Positions 7,819 through 17,197 of a stretch of 33,058 nucleotides of DNA are shown here, piece by piece. The notes under the pieces are model-generated. The model saw only the letters and a program-made list of their open reading frames with translations. It was not told the origin of the DNA and did no database searches. Each line of letters begins with the position of its first letter. The first letter of the stretch is position 1. The stretch is from Flavobacterium sp. MK4S-17 (GTDB taxonomy: Bacteria > Bacteroidota > Bacteroidia > Flavobacteriales > Flavobacteriaceae): NCBI RefSeq assembly GCF_009848495.1, contig NZ_WWEP01000032.1, positions 1 to 33,058 of the forward strand, in the 5' to 3' direction. A program made the position numbers and the translations under genes.

Positions 7819-9720
7819 TTACAGGGTTTCGCTGAGCCATTTGAAAAATTCGCGCTGCCAAACCAGTCCGTTTTGGGGTTTTAATACCCAGTGGTTTTCA
7901 TCAGGAAATACAACAAAACGGCTTTTTATGCCTCTTAGCTGCGCTGCCTGAAAGGCTTCCTGCCCCTGACCGATAGGAACCCTGAAGTCTTTATCACCCT
8001 GAAATATGAGGATAGGGGTATCCCAATTATCTACATTATTTACAGGATTAAACTTAGAATAGGTTTTTTGTGCAGCCGCATTATCTTTTTCCCAGTAAGG
8101 CCCGCCACTGTCCCAGTTGGTAAAAAATACCTCTTCGGTAGTGCCATACATACTTTGCAGGTTAAACACTCCGTCATGCGCTATAAATGTTTTAAAGCGT
8201 TTGTTGTGTATGCCCGCCAGGTAAAATACTGAATAGCCGCCATAACTTGCGCCTACAGCACCAAGCCTTGCTTTATCAACATAAGGCTCTTTGGCCACAT
8301 CATCTATGGCAGAAAGGTAATCGTCCATTACCTGCCCGCCCCAGTCTTTACTGATGGCTTCATTCCATTCCACTCCATGTCCCGGCATACCGCGCCTGTT
8401 AGGGGCTACTACAATATAGCCCTGTGCAGCCATAACCTGAAAATTCCAGCGGAACGAATAAAATTGTGAAAGCGCACTTTGCGGCCCACCCTGGCAGTAC
8501 AATAGCGCAGGGTATTTTTTTGAAGCGTCAAAATGAGGCGGGTAGATAACCCAAACCAGCATTTTTTTACCATCGGTAGTGGTAACATAGCGCTTCTCGG
8601 TTTTGCTCATGGCAATTTTAGAATAGGCTTCGTTATTTACCTGTGTAATTTGGTTCCATGTTTTTTTCTTGAGGTTGTAACTAAATATTTCATTGGCATG
8701 GTTCATATCCGACCTTGTAACAATAACATTACCGTTACTAAAGCCAACAATACTGTTTACATCAAAATAGCCTTCTGTAATCTGCCTTACTGTTATAGCA
8801 ATTTTAGTACGGCCGGGAAAGTTAACTTCAAATAATTGTTTGGTGCCGTCAACCGGGGCAAGAAAATAAACTTTTTTGCCATCTTCACTCCATGTAAAAC
8901 TGTCAACTGTGCCATCCCAGCCTGCAGTAAGGTTAATGTCCATACCCTTGTGCCGAACAATAATATCATTCTTGTCGGCTTCATAGCCATCGCGTTTCAT
9001 TTGCAGCCATGTTAAATCGCCTTGTGGTGAAAAGGCAGGCTGTGTATCATAACCCTTATTCTCCGGGGTTAAGTTTTTTGTGGTTTTTGCGGCAAGGTTG
9101 TATTCATATAAGTCGGTATTGGTGCTTAAAGCATATTCTGTACCTGCAAGTTTCTTGCTTACATATATAATATTTTTACCATCGGGCGACCATGTGTAAT
9201 CTTCCTCACCGCCAAAAGGCTTTTGTGGTGAGTCGTAGGGTTCGCCTTTCATAATGTCGGTAAAATTATCCTTATCATTAATAGGTGTATATCCTACGTG
9301 GTTGTGCGTTCCATCATTCCAGGAGTCCCAGTGGCGGTAGTCGAGTCCGTTATATATCTGTACTGTAGATTTTTCCAGTTCAGGATAATAATCTTTGCCA
9401 TATACTTTTTCCACCTTTACCTCCTTATGGGTAAGCCTAAGGCTGCCATCAGGCGAAACATATTTATCCTTTAATAATTCCTTATAGTCTTCTATTTCTT
9501 TTGCCTTACCCCCATTAACAGGGATACTATATGTTTTAGAATTTAACTTGTTCTCCTCCATAGACGGAGTTGAAACTTTATAGATAATATTTTTTCCGTC
9601 ACTGCTTATGCCAAGGGGGCTAACCCTTCCTAATTTCCAAAGCAGTTCGGGTGTCATGTGCTGCTGTGCTGCTCCCGATAATCCCATGAGGCTAAAAGTT
9701 AAAAAAAGTATTTTTTTCAT
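7819..9720 (-). CDS. Secreted S9 family peptidase (dipeptidyl/acylaminoacyl-peptidase type)
   Basis: Serine exopeptidase of the prolyl-oligopeptidase clan, 633 residues. The signal peptide is MKKILFLTFSLMGLSGAAQQ. Residues 25-370 form a beta-propeller with repeated WSPDGKNIIY / WSEDGKKVYF-type blades. Residues 385-633 are the alpha/beta-hydrolase domain with Ser492 (GASYGGYS), Asp578 (GDKDFRVP) and His610 (DENHWV), so the triad is complete. The oxyanion region CQGGP is present. The layout fits S9B/S9C enzymes such as bacterial dipeptidyl peptidases that cut peptides in the periplasm. The exact specificity (DPP IV, DPP5 or acylaminoacyl) cannot be read from the sequence. It is followed by the C1 peptidase gene on the same strand, and together they suit peptide scavenging. 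Confidence 0.9.
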   Translation of the reverse strand: MKKILFLTFSLMGLSGAAQQHMTPELLWKLGRVSPLGISSDGKNIIYKVSTPSMEENKLNSKTYSIPVNGGKAKEIEDYKELLKDKYVSPDGSLRLTHKEVKVEKVYGKDYYPELEKSTVQIYNGLDYRHWDSWNDGTHNHVGYTPINDKDNFTDIMKGEPYDSPQKPFGGEEDYTWSPDGKNIIYVSKKLAGTEYALSTNTDLYEYNLAAKTTKNLTPENKGYDTQPAFSPQGDLTWLQMKRDGYEADKNDIIVRHKGMDINLTAGWDGTVDSFTWSEDGKKVYFLAPVDGTKQLFEVNFPGRTKIAITVRQITEGYFDVNSIVGFSNGNVIVTRSDMNHANEIFSYNLKKKTWNQITQVNNEAYSKIAMSKTEKRYVTTTDGKKMLVWVIYPPHFDASKKYPALLYCQGGPQSALSQFYSFRWNFQVMAAQGYIVVAPNRRGMPGHGVEWNEAISKDWGGQVMDDYLSAIDDVAKEPYVDKARLGAVGASYGGYSVFYLAGIHNKRFKTFIAHDGVFNLQSMYGTTEEVFFTNWDSGGPYWEKDNAAAQKTYSKFNPVNNVDNWDTPILIFQGDKDFRVPIGQGQEAFQAAQLRGIKSRFVVFPDENHWVLKPQNGLVWQREFFKWLSETL

Positions 9721-9950
9721 TTGTTTTAAATGATTTATTATATGGCTTAAAAGTAATCATTTTCTTTAATTCAATATATTGGCCTTTTTTTGAAAAAAAT
9801 ATAATAAATATTGCGCTTTCAACTATATGCTGCGTTAAATTTTTGTATTTAATTTAAAAGGCAATTATAAATTTTTACGGTAATAATAAGTTTAAAAAAA
9901 TTAATTAATTTCACGGACTTAAATGTACGGTTACCGGATAAATTTAAAGT

Positions 9951-10691
9951 ATGAAGGATTTCGACTGGATGCAGCTAATAAACCCTGAGTTTTATATAAC
10001 GCTAGAACTGGGTGGCGTGCCTATAGGTATATATGTTGTTTTGTTTATTGTATTTGCCGAAACCGGGCTTTTTGCAGGTTTTTTCCTGCCCGGCGACAGC
10101 CTGTTATTCCTTTCCGGAATATACAGTACTGAGCTTATGGCAACACTATACCCCTTGGAGAGCGACTTTTTAAATGTGCTTGTACTGTCATTACTTGTAG
10201 CATTATCAGGTATATTAGGCAACTCTTTCGGGTACTGGTTCGGATATAAAAGCGGAGCCTACCTTTACAGTAAGGAAGACACTTTCTGGTTCAAGAAAAA
10301 ATACCTTATACAGTCGCATGAATTCTTTGAAAAACACGGAGGCAGGGCTATTATTTTTGCACGTTTTCTCCCTATAATCAGGACGTTTGCACCCATTATT
10401 GCCGGAGTGGTAAAAATGGATAAAAAGAAATTCATGTTCTTTAATATTATCAGCTCGTTCATGTGGGCAATAGCGCTTATTTTTGCAGGGCACTACCTTT
10501 ATGAGCTTTTCCTGAAAAAGCTGGGAATAGACCTTAAAGCGCACATTGAACTGATAATATTGGGTATTGTTGCAATAACCACACTGCCTTTAATACTTAA
10601 CGCCATTAAAGGTAAAAAGGTGACTGAAAAAGAAGCCATTGAAGAGGCTGAAGATAAAGACGATGACGACTCTGACCTATTTCCGAGGTAA
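9951..10691 (+). CDS. DedA family membrane protein
   Basis: Integral inner-membrane protein of the DedA/SNARE-associated superfamily, 246 residues. Family members are implicated in recycling of undecaprenyl-phosphate and other lipid carriers by flipping, and in membrane homeostasis. The hallmarks are FLPGDSLLFLSG after the first membrane span, GNSFGYWFGYKSG in the re-entrant region, and FFEKHGGRAIIFARFLPIIRTFAPIIAG, which carries the conserved arginines of the family (ARFxPxxR). Three or four further hydrophobic spans follow, and a highly acidic C-terminal tail ends the protein (EEAEDKDDDDSD). The stop overlaps the start of the FAD oxidoreductase gene by one base (TAATG), so the two are translationally coupled. 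The 230 bases upstream (9721-9950) are AT-rich, and I see no gene in them. Confidence 0.9.
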   Translation: MKDFDWMQLINPEFYITLELGGVPIGIYVVLFIVFAETGLFAGFFLPGDSLLFLSGIYSTELMATLYPLESDFLNVLVLSLLVALSGILGNSFGYWFGYKSGAYLYSKEDTFWFKKKYLIQSHEFFEKHGGRAIIFARFLPIIRTFAPIIAGVVKMDKKKFMFFNIISSFMWAIALIFAGHYLYELFLKKLGIDLKAHIELIILGIVAITTLPLILNAIKGKKVTEKEAIEEAEDKDDDDSDLFPR

Positions 10692-11803
10692 TGAATTTAA
10701 GCTGGTGGGAAATAAAAAACTGGTTTACCGGGGTTGACTACACCATAGTAGGCAGCGGGACAGTGGGGCTTCATGCTGCTTTAAGGCTAAGGGAGCGTTT
10801 TCCTGAAAGCAAAATTCTGATACTTGAAAAGGGTTTCATGCCACAGGGGGCAAGTACAAAAAATGCAGGCTTTGCCTGCTTTGGCAGTATTTCTGAAATA
10901 ATTGACGACTTAAAAAGCCATACAGAGGAAGAGGTTTTAAGCCTTATTCAAAAACGTTGGAATGGCCTGCAGTTATTGCGGAAAAGGCTGGGTGATGAGG
11001 TAATTGGTTTTAAACCTCATGGCGGTTATGAACTCTTTCTGGATGATGATACTTCGGGTTATGAGGAATGCCTGCGGAAACTGCCTTTTATAAATGAGGT
11101 ACTAAGGCCACTATTTAAAACCGATGTTTTTGTAAAAGAAATAGACAGGTTTAATTTTAAGGGAATTAAGGAATACTTGGTATTCAACCCGTTTGAAGGC
11201 CAGCTTGATACCGGTAATATGATGCAGGCTTTACTAAAGGAGGCTGCAGAAAAAAATATCCTTATTTTAAACTGCCAAACAGTAACCGGTTATCATGAAA
11301 AACAGCAAGGTGTTGAGGTAGCTCTGGGAAGTTTCAGTTTTTCAACAGGTAAACTGCTGTTTGCCACCAACGGCTTTGCGGCACAATTGACCAATGGAGC
11401 TGTAAAACCGGCAAGGGCGCAGGTTTTAATTACCGAACCGATACCTAATCTTGATATTAAGGGTACATTCCATATTGACAGGGGTTATTATTACTTCCGA
11501 AATTTTAACGACAGGATACTTTTTGGCGGTGCCCGTAATCTTGACTTTGAAGGTGAAACAACTACTGAATTGGGGCAGACAGATGTTATACAAAACAGAC
11601 TGGAACAGGTATTGCACGATGTAATACTACCCGATACAGATTTTAAAATAGCACATCGCTGGAGTGGCATTATGGGTATGGGCAGCCATAAAAAACCTAT
11701 GGTAGAGCAGTTATCGCAACATGTTTATTGTGGTGTACGCCTTGGTGGAATGGGAGTAGCAATAGGCAGCATTATCGGTGCTGAACTGGCTGACCTTGTT
11801 TAG
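10691..11803 (+). CDS. FAD-dependent oxidoreductase (DAO family)
   Basis: Flavoprotein of the D-amino-acid oxidase/glycine oxidase (DadA-like) fold, 370 residues. The N-terminal Rossmann motif is IVGSGTVGLHAALRL (GSGTVG at 21-26), ending in an acidic residue that binds the FAD ribose (ILILEK, Glu46). STKNAGFACFGS follows, a motif shared with putative amine and amino-acid oxidases. The C-terminal part has the FAD-contacting RWSGIMGMG and the closing GVRLGGMGVAIGS. There is no signal peptide, so it is cytoplasmic. The substrate is unknown. It is coupled to the DedA gene by a TAATG overlap. Its 3' end overlaps the convergent S41 peptidase gene by 32 bases, leaving no room for a terminator. Confidence 0.85.
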   Translation: MNLSWWEIKNWFTGVDYTIVGSGTVGLHAALRLRERFPESKILILEKGFMPQGASTKNAGFACFGSISEIIDDLKSHTEEEVLSLIQKRWNGLQLLRKRLGDEVIGFKPHGGYELFLDDDTSGYEECLRKLPFINEVLRPLFKTDVFVKEIDRFNFKGIKEYLVFNPFEGQLDTGNMMQALLKEAAEKNILILNCQTVTGYHEKQQGVEVALGSFSFSTGKLLFATNGFAAQLTNGAVKPARAQVLITEPIPNLDIKGTFHIDRGYYYFRNFNDRILFGGARNLDFEGETTTELGQTDVIQNRLEQVLHDVILPDTDFKIAHRWSGIMGMGSHKKPMVEQLSQHVYCGVRLGGMGVAIGSIIGAELADLV

Positions 11804-13319
11804 ATGCTTTATTAGCCAGATTTAAGGCAAATTCCATTTGTGTATCTTTTCCTTTAAGAAAATCATCAATAGTTGGGCTTATTTCATAATCAGGCAGTAC
11901 ACCACGGCCAAAAGGCACTTTTGGTGATACATCAAGCACAAATTTCAGTATGGGTATATCTACACTTATCCCTGTATTAGGCAGGGTAAGGATTATACTG
12001 TACCCGCTGGTGTTGCCAATGTAACCACCGCCCACTTCTTCACCTATAAAAACGGCATCAGTGTGTTCTTTCATTAGGCTTGAAAATTCTGCCCCGCCGG
12101 AGTATGTCCAGCCACTGGTCAATATGTAAATGTTTCCTTTGTAGGGTTGTTTTTGTAAAGGTTCAGGCTGCTGTATGCCCTGCTTTCTTAAAATCCGCCC
12201 ATCTTCTGCAAGGTAATGTTCTTTCTGCAGGTCGGTTTCCAATTCTTTAATATCTTCCGGGCTGCTATAGTCAGAATATTTATAAAAAGAATAACTGAAG
12301 GCAGATGCCTCAACATATTTGTATTTAGTGTACGGTTTATCAGTCAGAAAGGAAAACAGGTAATCCTCATTTCCCTCAGTGCCGCCGCCGTTTTCGCGGA
12401 TGTCAATTATAAGGTTGCCGATATTCTTATTTCGAATCTGGGTAAAGCTTTGGCGTGTAAAATCCTTAAAATTTAAACCGCTGTCTTCATAATCGCTGTT
12501 GCTAAAGGTATTAATGCTGAGTACTGCAGTATTGCTGTTTATAAACTCCAGGGTTGCAGGCTTATCATAATCTTTTACAACACCGTCTTTATACAGTGTA
12601 TCGGTAGTTATAGATAATTTTTTTAATGGTACGGCTGCCAGGTTATATTGCTGTATCTTATTTGTTTTGGTATTTTTTACTTTTATACTATAACTTTCCG
12701 GTTGCCCGATAGCTTTTGCATATTCAATGGCAAATGAATGAAGGTCGAGATAGCGGTATTTTGAAGACTCTATAAAACCGTCGGCAGCAAATGTATTGAA
12801 GATTTTTTCATATACTTTCTGTATGACTACGCCATTTACTTCAAGCAGTTCATGGCCTTTAATTGTAATGCCAGGTGTGGGGTTATTAAGTATGTAAATA
12901 CTTTTGTTGAGGTAAACCACATCAAGAGGGAAAAACCTGCCTTTTTGTTTCAGTATTTTAAAAGTTATGGTGTCAAGGTGAATATCACAATGGTCTTCTT
13001 TACTATAGGCTACTAAAGGGGCAGCTATGCGATAAAACTCAAGGTTGTTCAGGCTGTCTTTAATTAACTTTCGCTGACTTACCGCAATACTGTCAAATTG
13101 CTTTTCTGTAGAATACCAGTATAAGCCTGTATGTGCTTCCTTCAGGCATTTGGCCAGTAAGTCAAAATCCTGTAGGAGTTTTTCCTTTGGCAGCTTTTCC
13201 AGTTGCAGCCTTTCAGTTGTTTTGGTGGTTTTTTTATTGCAGGCAGTAATAGTAGACAGTAGCAGTAAAAGTAAGATTTTCTTCAACGGGTAAACTTTAT
13301 ATTTGTTCAAATATAACAT
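11772..13319 (-). CDS. S41 family peptidase lipoprotein
   Basis: C-terminal-processing-peptidase-like serine protease, 515 residues. The N-terminus has a lysine-rich start, a Leu-rich core and a lipobox ending in Cys27 (STITAC), so the protein is probably lipid-anchored in the envelope. A PDZ-like segment lies around 145-175 (GHELLEVNGVVI). The peptidase core has IIDIRENGGGTEGN (305-317) and the nucleophile region TSGWTYSGGAEF with Ser407, then VGGGYIGNTSGY and PILKFVLDVSP near the end. Two starts are possible: the ATG at 13319 used here, or a TTG at 13286 that gives a more compact signal peptide beginning with two lysines. The 3' end overlaps the FAD oxidoreductase gene. Divergent from mtgA. 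Confidence 0.86.
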   Translation of the reverse strand: MLYLNKYKVYPLKKILLLLLLSTITACNKKTTKTTERLQLEKLPKEKLLQDFDLLAKCLKEAHTGLYWYSTEKQFDSIAVSQRKLIKDSLNNLEFYRIAAPLVAYSKEDHCDIHLDTITFKILKQKGRFFPLDVVYLNKSIYILNNPTPGITIKGHELLEVNGVVIQKVYEKIFNTFAADGFIESSKYRYLDLHSFAIEYAKAIGQPESYSIKVKNTKTNKIQQYNLAAVPLKKLSITTDTLYKDGVVKDYDKPATLEFINSNTAVLSINTFSNSDYEDSGLNFKDFTRQSFTQIRNKNIGNLIIDIRENGGGTEGNEDYLFSFLTDKPYTKYKYVEASAFSYSFYKYSDYSSPEDIKELETDLQKEHYLAEDGRILRKQGIQQPEPLQKQPYKGNIYILTSGWTYSGGAEFSSLMKEHTDAVFIGEEVGGGYIGNTSGYSIILTLPNTGISVDIPILKFVLDVSPKVPFGRGVLPDYEISPTIDDFLKGKDTQMEFALNLANKASKQGQPVQHR

Positions 13320-13405
13320 TACCCTGTAGTTTTATCAATTCCTTAAGAGGAAAATATGCACATGTAACTAACTTATTTGTATTTTCGTTATGTAATTTGC
13401 ATAAC

Positions 13406-14083
13406 ATGCTTCGAAAAATATTCAGATTCTTTTTTAAGCTTTTCCTTTGGTTTATTGTGCTTTCGGTATTTTCGGTTATACTTTTCCGTTTTGTTCCGGT
13501 ACCTTTCACGCCATTAATGATATCACGTGCGCTGGAACAGAAAGCCGATGGCCGGGAAATGACTTCAAGCCATCACTGGGTGCCTATAGAAGAAATGTCG
13601 CCTAATATCCAGAAGGCTGTAATAGCCAGCGAAGATGATGGTTTTTTAACCCATAGCGGTTTTGATTTTGATGCCATGTATAAAGCCTATAAAAGTAACC
13701 GCAAGGGCAAAAAGCTGAAAGGAGGCAGTACCATATCCCAGCAAACCGCTAAGAATGTATTTTTATGGCAGGGCAGGAGCTACCTTCGCAAAGGGCTTGA
13801 GGCTTATTTTACAATGCTTATAGAACTGCTTTGGAGCAAGGAGCGTATTATGGAGGTTTACCTTAACAGTATAGAAATGGGCAAGGGTGTATATGGAATA
13901 CAGGCTGCTGCGCAGCACTGGTATCATAAAGATGCTAAAGACCTTTCAAAATATGAGGCAGCCGGGATTGCAGCCATACTGCCCAATCCAAGAAAATACA
14001 GGGCTACAAGGTCTTCCTCTTATATTGAACGCCGTAAAGGGAAAATTGTGCGCCTTATGCGATATGTAAACCTTGAGTATTAA
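13406..14083 (+). CDS. mtgA: Monofunctional peptidoglycan glycosyltransferase
   Basis: GT51 enzyme that polymerises lipid II into glycan strands at the outer face of the inner membrane, without a transpeptidase domain. From the ATG at 13406 it is 225 residues (a TTG three codons upstream at 13397 is a less likely start). One N-terminal membrane anchor is present (FFFKLFLWFIVLSVFSVILF). The five GT51 motifs are visible: EDDGFLTHSGFD with catalytic Glu76, GGSTISQQTAKN, RKGLEAYFTMLIE, KERIMEVYLN, and the C-terminal AGIAAILPNPRKY. The stop is followed one base later by the ATG of an LpxR-like gene, so the two form a tight pair linking wall synthesis and lipid A modification. Confidence 0.93.
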   Translation: MLRKIFRFFFKLFLWFIVLSVFSVILFRFVPVPFTPLMISRALEQKADGREMTSSHHWVPIEEMSPNIQKAVIASEDDGFLTHSGFDFDAMYKAYKSNRKGKKLKGGSTISQQTAKNVFLWQGRSYLRKGLEAYFTMLIELLWSKERIMEVYLNSIEMGKGVYGIQAAAQHWYHKDAKDLSKYEAAGIAAILPNPRKYRATRSSSYIERRKGKIVRLMRYVNLEY

Positions 14084-14084
14084 A

Positions 14085-15029
14085 ATGGCAAAGCACTACA
14101 GTTTACTGCCGCTGCTATTCTGCTTTACGGCCATGCTCGCACAAAAGCCAGCTGAGATTGGGCTGGTTTCGGATAACGACCTGTATTCCTCATTGGTAAA
14201 TGACCAGTATTATACAAACGGGCTGGAATTGTATTACCGCTATCTGGGCACAAGGAATAATGATGTGGTGGCTAAGCGTATTACCGAGTTCAGGATTGGG
14301 CAATATATGTATAACCCGCAATCAGTAAAGGTAGCGGATATACGTTTTCATGACAGGCCCTTTGCAGGTTATCTCTTTGCCGAAGCAGGGCTTAATACCT
14401 TTTACGTTAATGAAAGTGTTTTGAAAATGAGTTTTCAGGCAGGCGTGCTTGGGCCGGAATCAGGAGCCGAGGAAGTGCAGGAGCAGTTGCATAAACTATT
14501 TCATTATCCTAAAGTGGAAGGCTGGCAGCACCAGATAACAACTGCACTGGGGCTACAGGCCAAACTGTTTTATTCCCATAAAATTTTTCCTGAAACATTT
14601 AAAGAAAAAACTGATTTTCACCTGCAGGCAAAACTTAATGCGGGTACCATATGGACTGATGTTTCTGCAGGAGTTACCGCACGTATTAGCCTGCGTGGCG
14701 CATTACTTCCTGTGTATAAATCATCTTTATACGGGGCTGTACTGAGCCGTAATCCTTCCGACAAAGAATTAAGGGAATTTTACCTTTATTTTTCGCCAAA
14801 CATAAATTACCAGGATTATGATGCCACTATACAGGGCAGCCGTTTTAACGACACAAGCCCTGTTACTTTTCCGCTTATACCTTTTCGCTTTAATGCAGAG
14901 GGTGGGGTAAAGTACAGGAAAAACAACTGGATTTTATCCTACTCTGTACATTACCGCAGCAAAGAACTAACCAATCGTGTAATAACCGGTTATTATTATG
15001 GTTCAATAGCTGTGGGCTATCTGCTGTAA
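14085..15029 (+). CDS. Lipid A 3'-O-deacylase LpxR family protein (DUF2219)
   Basis: Predicted outer-membrane barrel that removes the 3'-linked acyloxyacyl group of lipid A. It is 314 residues from the ATG at 14085, one base after the mtgA stop. A signal peptide ends near LAQKP (20). The mature N-terminus shows the LpxR signature GLVSDNDLYSSLVNDQYYTNG, with Asn31-Asp32 matching the Asn-Asp active-site pair of the family. RPFAGYLFAE and GWQHQI follow, and His149 matches the catalytic histidine region. Alternating strands to the end (VRxSxxYGSIAVGYLL type) fit a 12-stranded barrel. LpxR is best known from Salmonella and Helicobacter. Bacteroidota members are mostly uncharacterised, so the reaction here is inferred from motifs. 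The 3' end meets the convergent prolyl oligopeptidase gene with a 3-base gap. Confidence 0.8.
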   Translation: MAKHYSLLPLLFCFTAMLAQKPAEIGLVSDNDLYSSLVNDQYYTNGLELYYRYLGTRNNDVVAKRITEFRIGQYMYNPQSVKVADIRFHDRPFAGYLFAEAGLNTFYVNESVLKMSFQAGVLGPESGAEEVQEQLHKLFHYPKVEGWQHQITTALGLQAKLFYSHKIFPETFKEKTDFHLQAKLNAGTIWTDVSAGVTARISLRGALLPVYKSSLYGAVLSRNPSDKELREFYLYFSPNINYQDYDATIQGSRFNDTSPVTFPLIPFRFNAEGGVKYRKNNWILSYSVHYRSKELTNRVITGYYYGSIAVGYLL

Positions 15030-15032
15030 TTG

Positions 15033-17156
15033 TTAAGGCTTCGGTTTAAGCCCCATATTGAATAAGGCAAAGGCCTGCACATCGGCATATTCATTAATAA
15101 GCTGTGCAACCGATTTACCTGCACCGTGCCCTGCGTTAACCCCAATACGTATTAGCACAGGGTTATTGCCTGACTGGTTTTCCTGTAATGTTGCAGCAAA
15201 CTTAAAGCTGTGTGCCGGTACAACCCTGTCATCATGGTCACCGGTGGTGATGAGTGTTGCAGGATAGGCAACGCTTTTTTTTACGTTGTGTACGGGTGAA
15301 TACCCTTTCAGGTATTCAAACATTTCCCTGCTGTCTTCGGCAGTGCCATAATCATAGGCCCAGCCGGCACCTGCAGTAAAGGTATGGTAACGAAGCATAT
15401 CTAAAACCCCCACCGAAGGCAATGCAACCTTCATCAGGTCAGGGCGCTGTGTCATTACCGCACCGACAAGCAGTCCGCCATTAGAGCCTCCGCTAATGGC
15501 AAGATAGTCGCTTGAAGTATATTTATTGGCAATAAGATATTCGGCTGCTGCTATAAAGTCGTTAAATACATTTTGCTTTTGCATTTTTGTACCCGCATCA
15601 TGCCATTTTTTACCATATTCACCACCGCCCCTAAGGTTAGCCACGGCATATATGCCTCCATTTTCCATCCACACTGCATTTGCAATACTGAATGAAGGCG
15701 TAAGGCTTATGTTAAAACCACCGTAACCATAAAGTATAGTAGGGTTTTTACCGTTAAGCACAGTACCTTTTTTGTAAGTAATAATCATGGGTATTTTAGT
15801 GCCGTCTTTTGAGGTATAAAACACCTGCTTCGATTCAAAAGCATTGCTGTTAAAGTCAATGTCGGGCCTTCTGTATACTTCTGAAGCCCCGTTTTCAGGA
15901 TTGAATGAATAAATGGTTCCCGGTGTAACATAATTAGCAAAAGAGTAGTAAAGCGTTTTATCTTTTTTCTTTCCGCCAAATCCGCCTGCACTGCCCACGC
16001 CCGGCAGGTTTACCTGCCTTATAAGCCTGCCCTCCATGTCATACTGTTTTATAACAGAAATGGCATCTTGCATGTACTCTGCAAAAATATAACCTGCCCC
16101 GGTTGAAGGGCTTAATACGTTTTCAGTTTCGGGAATAAGGTCTTTCCAGTGTTCCTGCTGCGGTTTTGCAATGTCGGCAGTTACAATCCTGTTATTAGGT
16201 GCATTGTAATTAGTAGCTATATACAGGGTAGAGCCTTCAGTATCAATAATACTGCTGTCGCTGTCAAAATTATCCGTTAAGGCTATAAGGTTTGTCCCTG
16301 GTTTTGAGATGTCCTGAATAAAAAGTTTATTACCGGATGTTGAGTTGGCTGCTGAAATAACAAGGTAACGCTGGTCTTCTGTTACATAGCCGCCCACATA
16401 CCTGTATTTTGTGGCTTCAGTATTGCCAAAAATCACTTTATCGCTTTTTTGTGCGGTTCCCAGCTTATGATAGTACAGCTTATGCTGGTCAGTTTTGGCA
16501 GAAAGTTCACTTCCTTCAGGCTTATCATAGCTTGAGTAGTAAAACCCTTCATTGTTTTTCCATGAAATACCGCTGAATTTCACATCGGTAATAACCTCAC
16601 CTACCTGCTTTTTTGTTTTGGCATCCAATACAAAAATTTTGCGCCAGTCGCTGCCGCCTTCAGATATGGCATAGGCCACAAGGCTTCCATCTTTAGTAAA
16701 GCTAAGCCCGCCCAACGAGGTTGTCCCGTCTTTAGAAAAAGTGTTTGGATCCAGAAAAACCTCTTCTTTTCCGCTTTTATTTTTGCGGTATAAAACCGAC
16801 TGGTTTTGCAGCCCGTCATTTTTATAATAGTAGGTATATTCCCCTTCCTTAAAAGGTGCGGAAACCCTTTCGTAGTTCCACAATTTTTCCAGCCTGCTCT
16901 TTATATTATTTCGGAAAGGTATTTTCTCCAGGTAGTTAAAGGTAACTTTATTTTGCGCTTTTACCCATTCGGCTGTTTCTGCCGAACGGTCATCTTCCAG
17001 CCAACGGTAGGGGTCAGCTATTGTAGTGCCAAAGTATGTATCTTTATTATCTGCTTTCCTTGTTTCAGGGTATTTTATTTCCTGTTGCTGGTTTTTCATT
17101 TGTGCATTTACTGCAAAGCTTCCTGCCATTGCAAATAGTATAGCTGTTGTTTTCAT
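15033..17156 (-). CDS. Secreted prolyl oligopeptidase (S9A)
   Basis: Endopeptidase that cuts after proline in short peptides, 707 residues, closely matching the Flavobacterium (Elizabethkingia) meningosepticum enzyme layout as I know it. The signal peptide spans about residues 1-19 ([12 protein letters not shown]). The S9A N-terminal signature [14 protein letters not shown] (48-61) opens the beta-propeller domain (about 85-430). The catalytic alpha/beta-hydrolase domain carries Ser558 ([11 protein letters not shown]), Asp in GDHDDRVVP (642 or 643) and His677 (NAGHGAG). [15 protein letters not shown], typical of the domain start, is also present. The family is often cytosolic, so export here points to peptide scavenging in the periplasm or outside. 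It is transcribed away from the mtgA-lpxR pair. Confidence 0.94.
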   Translation of the reverse strand: MKTTAILFAMAGSFAVNAQMKNQQQEIKYPETRKADNKDTYFGTTIADPYRWLEDDRSAETAEWVKAQNKVTFNYLEKIPFRNNIKSRLEKLWNYERVSAPFKEGEYTYYYKNDGLQNQSVLYRKNKSGKEEVFLDPNTFSKDGTTSLGGLSFTKDGSLVAYAISEGGSDWRKIFVLDAKTKKQVGEVITDVKFSGISWKNNEGFYYSSYDKPEGSELSAKTDQHKLYYHKLGTAQKSDKVIFGNTEATKYRYVGGYVTEDQRYLVISAANSTSGNKLFIQDISKPGTNLIALTDNFDSDSSIIDTEGSTLYIATNYNAPNNRIVTADIAKPQQEHWKDLIPETENVLSPSTGAGYIFAEYMQDAISVIKQYDMEGRLIRQVNLPGVGSAGGFGGKKKDKTLYYSFANYVTPGTIYSFNPENGASEVYRRPDIDFNSNAFESKQVFYTSKDGTKIPMIITYKKGTVLNGKNPTILYGYGGFNISLTPSFSIANAVWMENGGIYAVANLRGGGEYGKKWHDAGTKMQKQNVFNDFIAAAEYLIANKYTSSDYLAISGGSNGGLLVGAVMTQRPDLMKVALPSVGVLDMLRYHTFTAGAGWAYDYGTAEDSREMFEYLKGYSPVHNVKKSVAYPATLITTGDHDDRVVPAHSFKFAATLQENQSGNNPVLIRIGVNAGHGAGKSVAQLINEYADVQAFALFNMGLKPKP

Positions 17157-17197
17157 TATTGCCTGTTATACAAACAAAAATAGCAGATACTAATAAT

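Noticed and set aside
7802..7821. Inverted repeat TAACTATT-TGAT-AATAGTTA at the S9 peptidase stop codon
   Set aside because: The stem is all A-T apart from one pair and has no T run, so it is too weak to call a terminator. It may be chance in AT-rich sequence.
13387..13405. GTTATG-N7-CATAAC inverted repeat just before mtgA
   Set aside because: Short arms and AT-rich context; it could affect initiation but nothing distinguishes it from chance.
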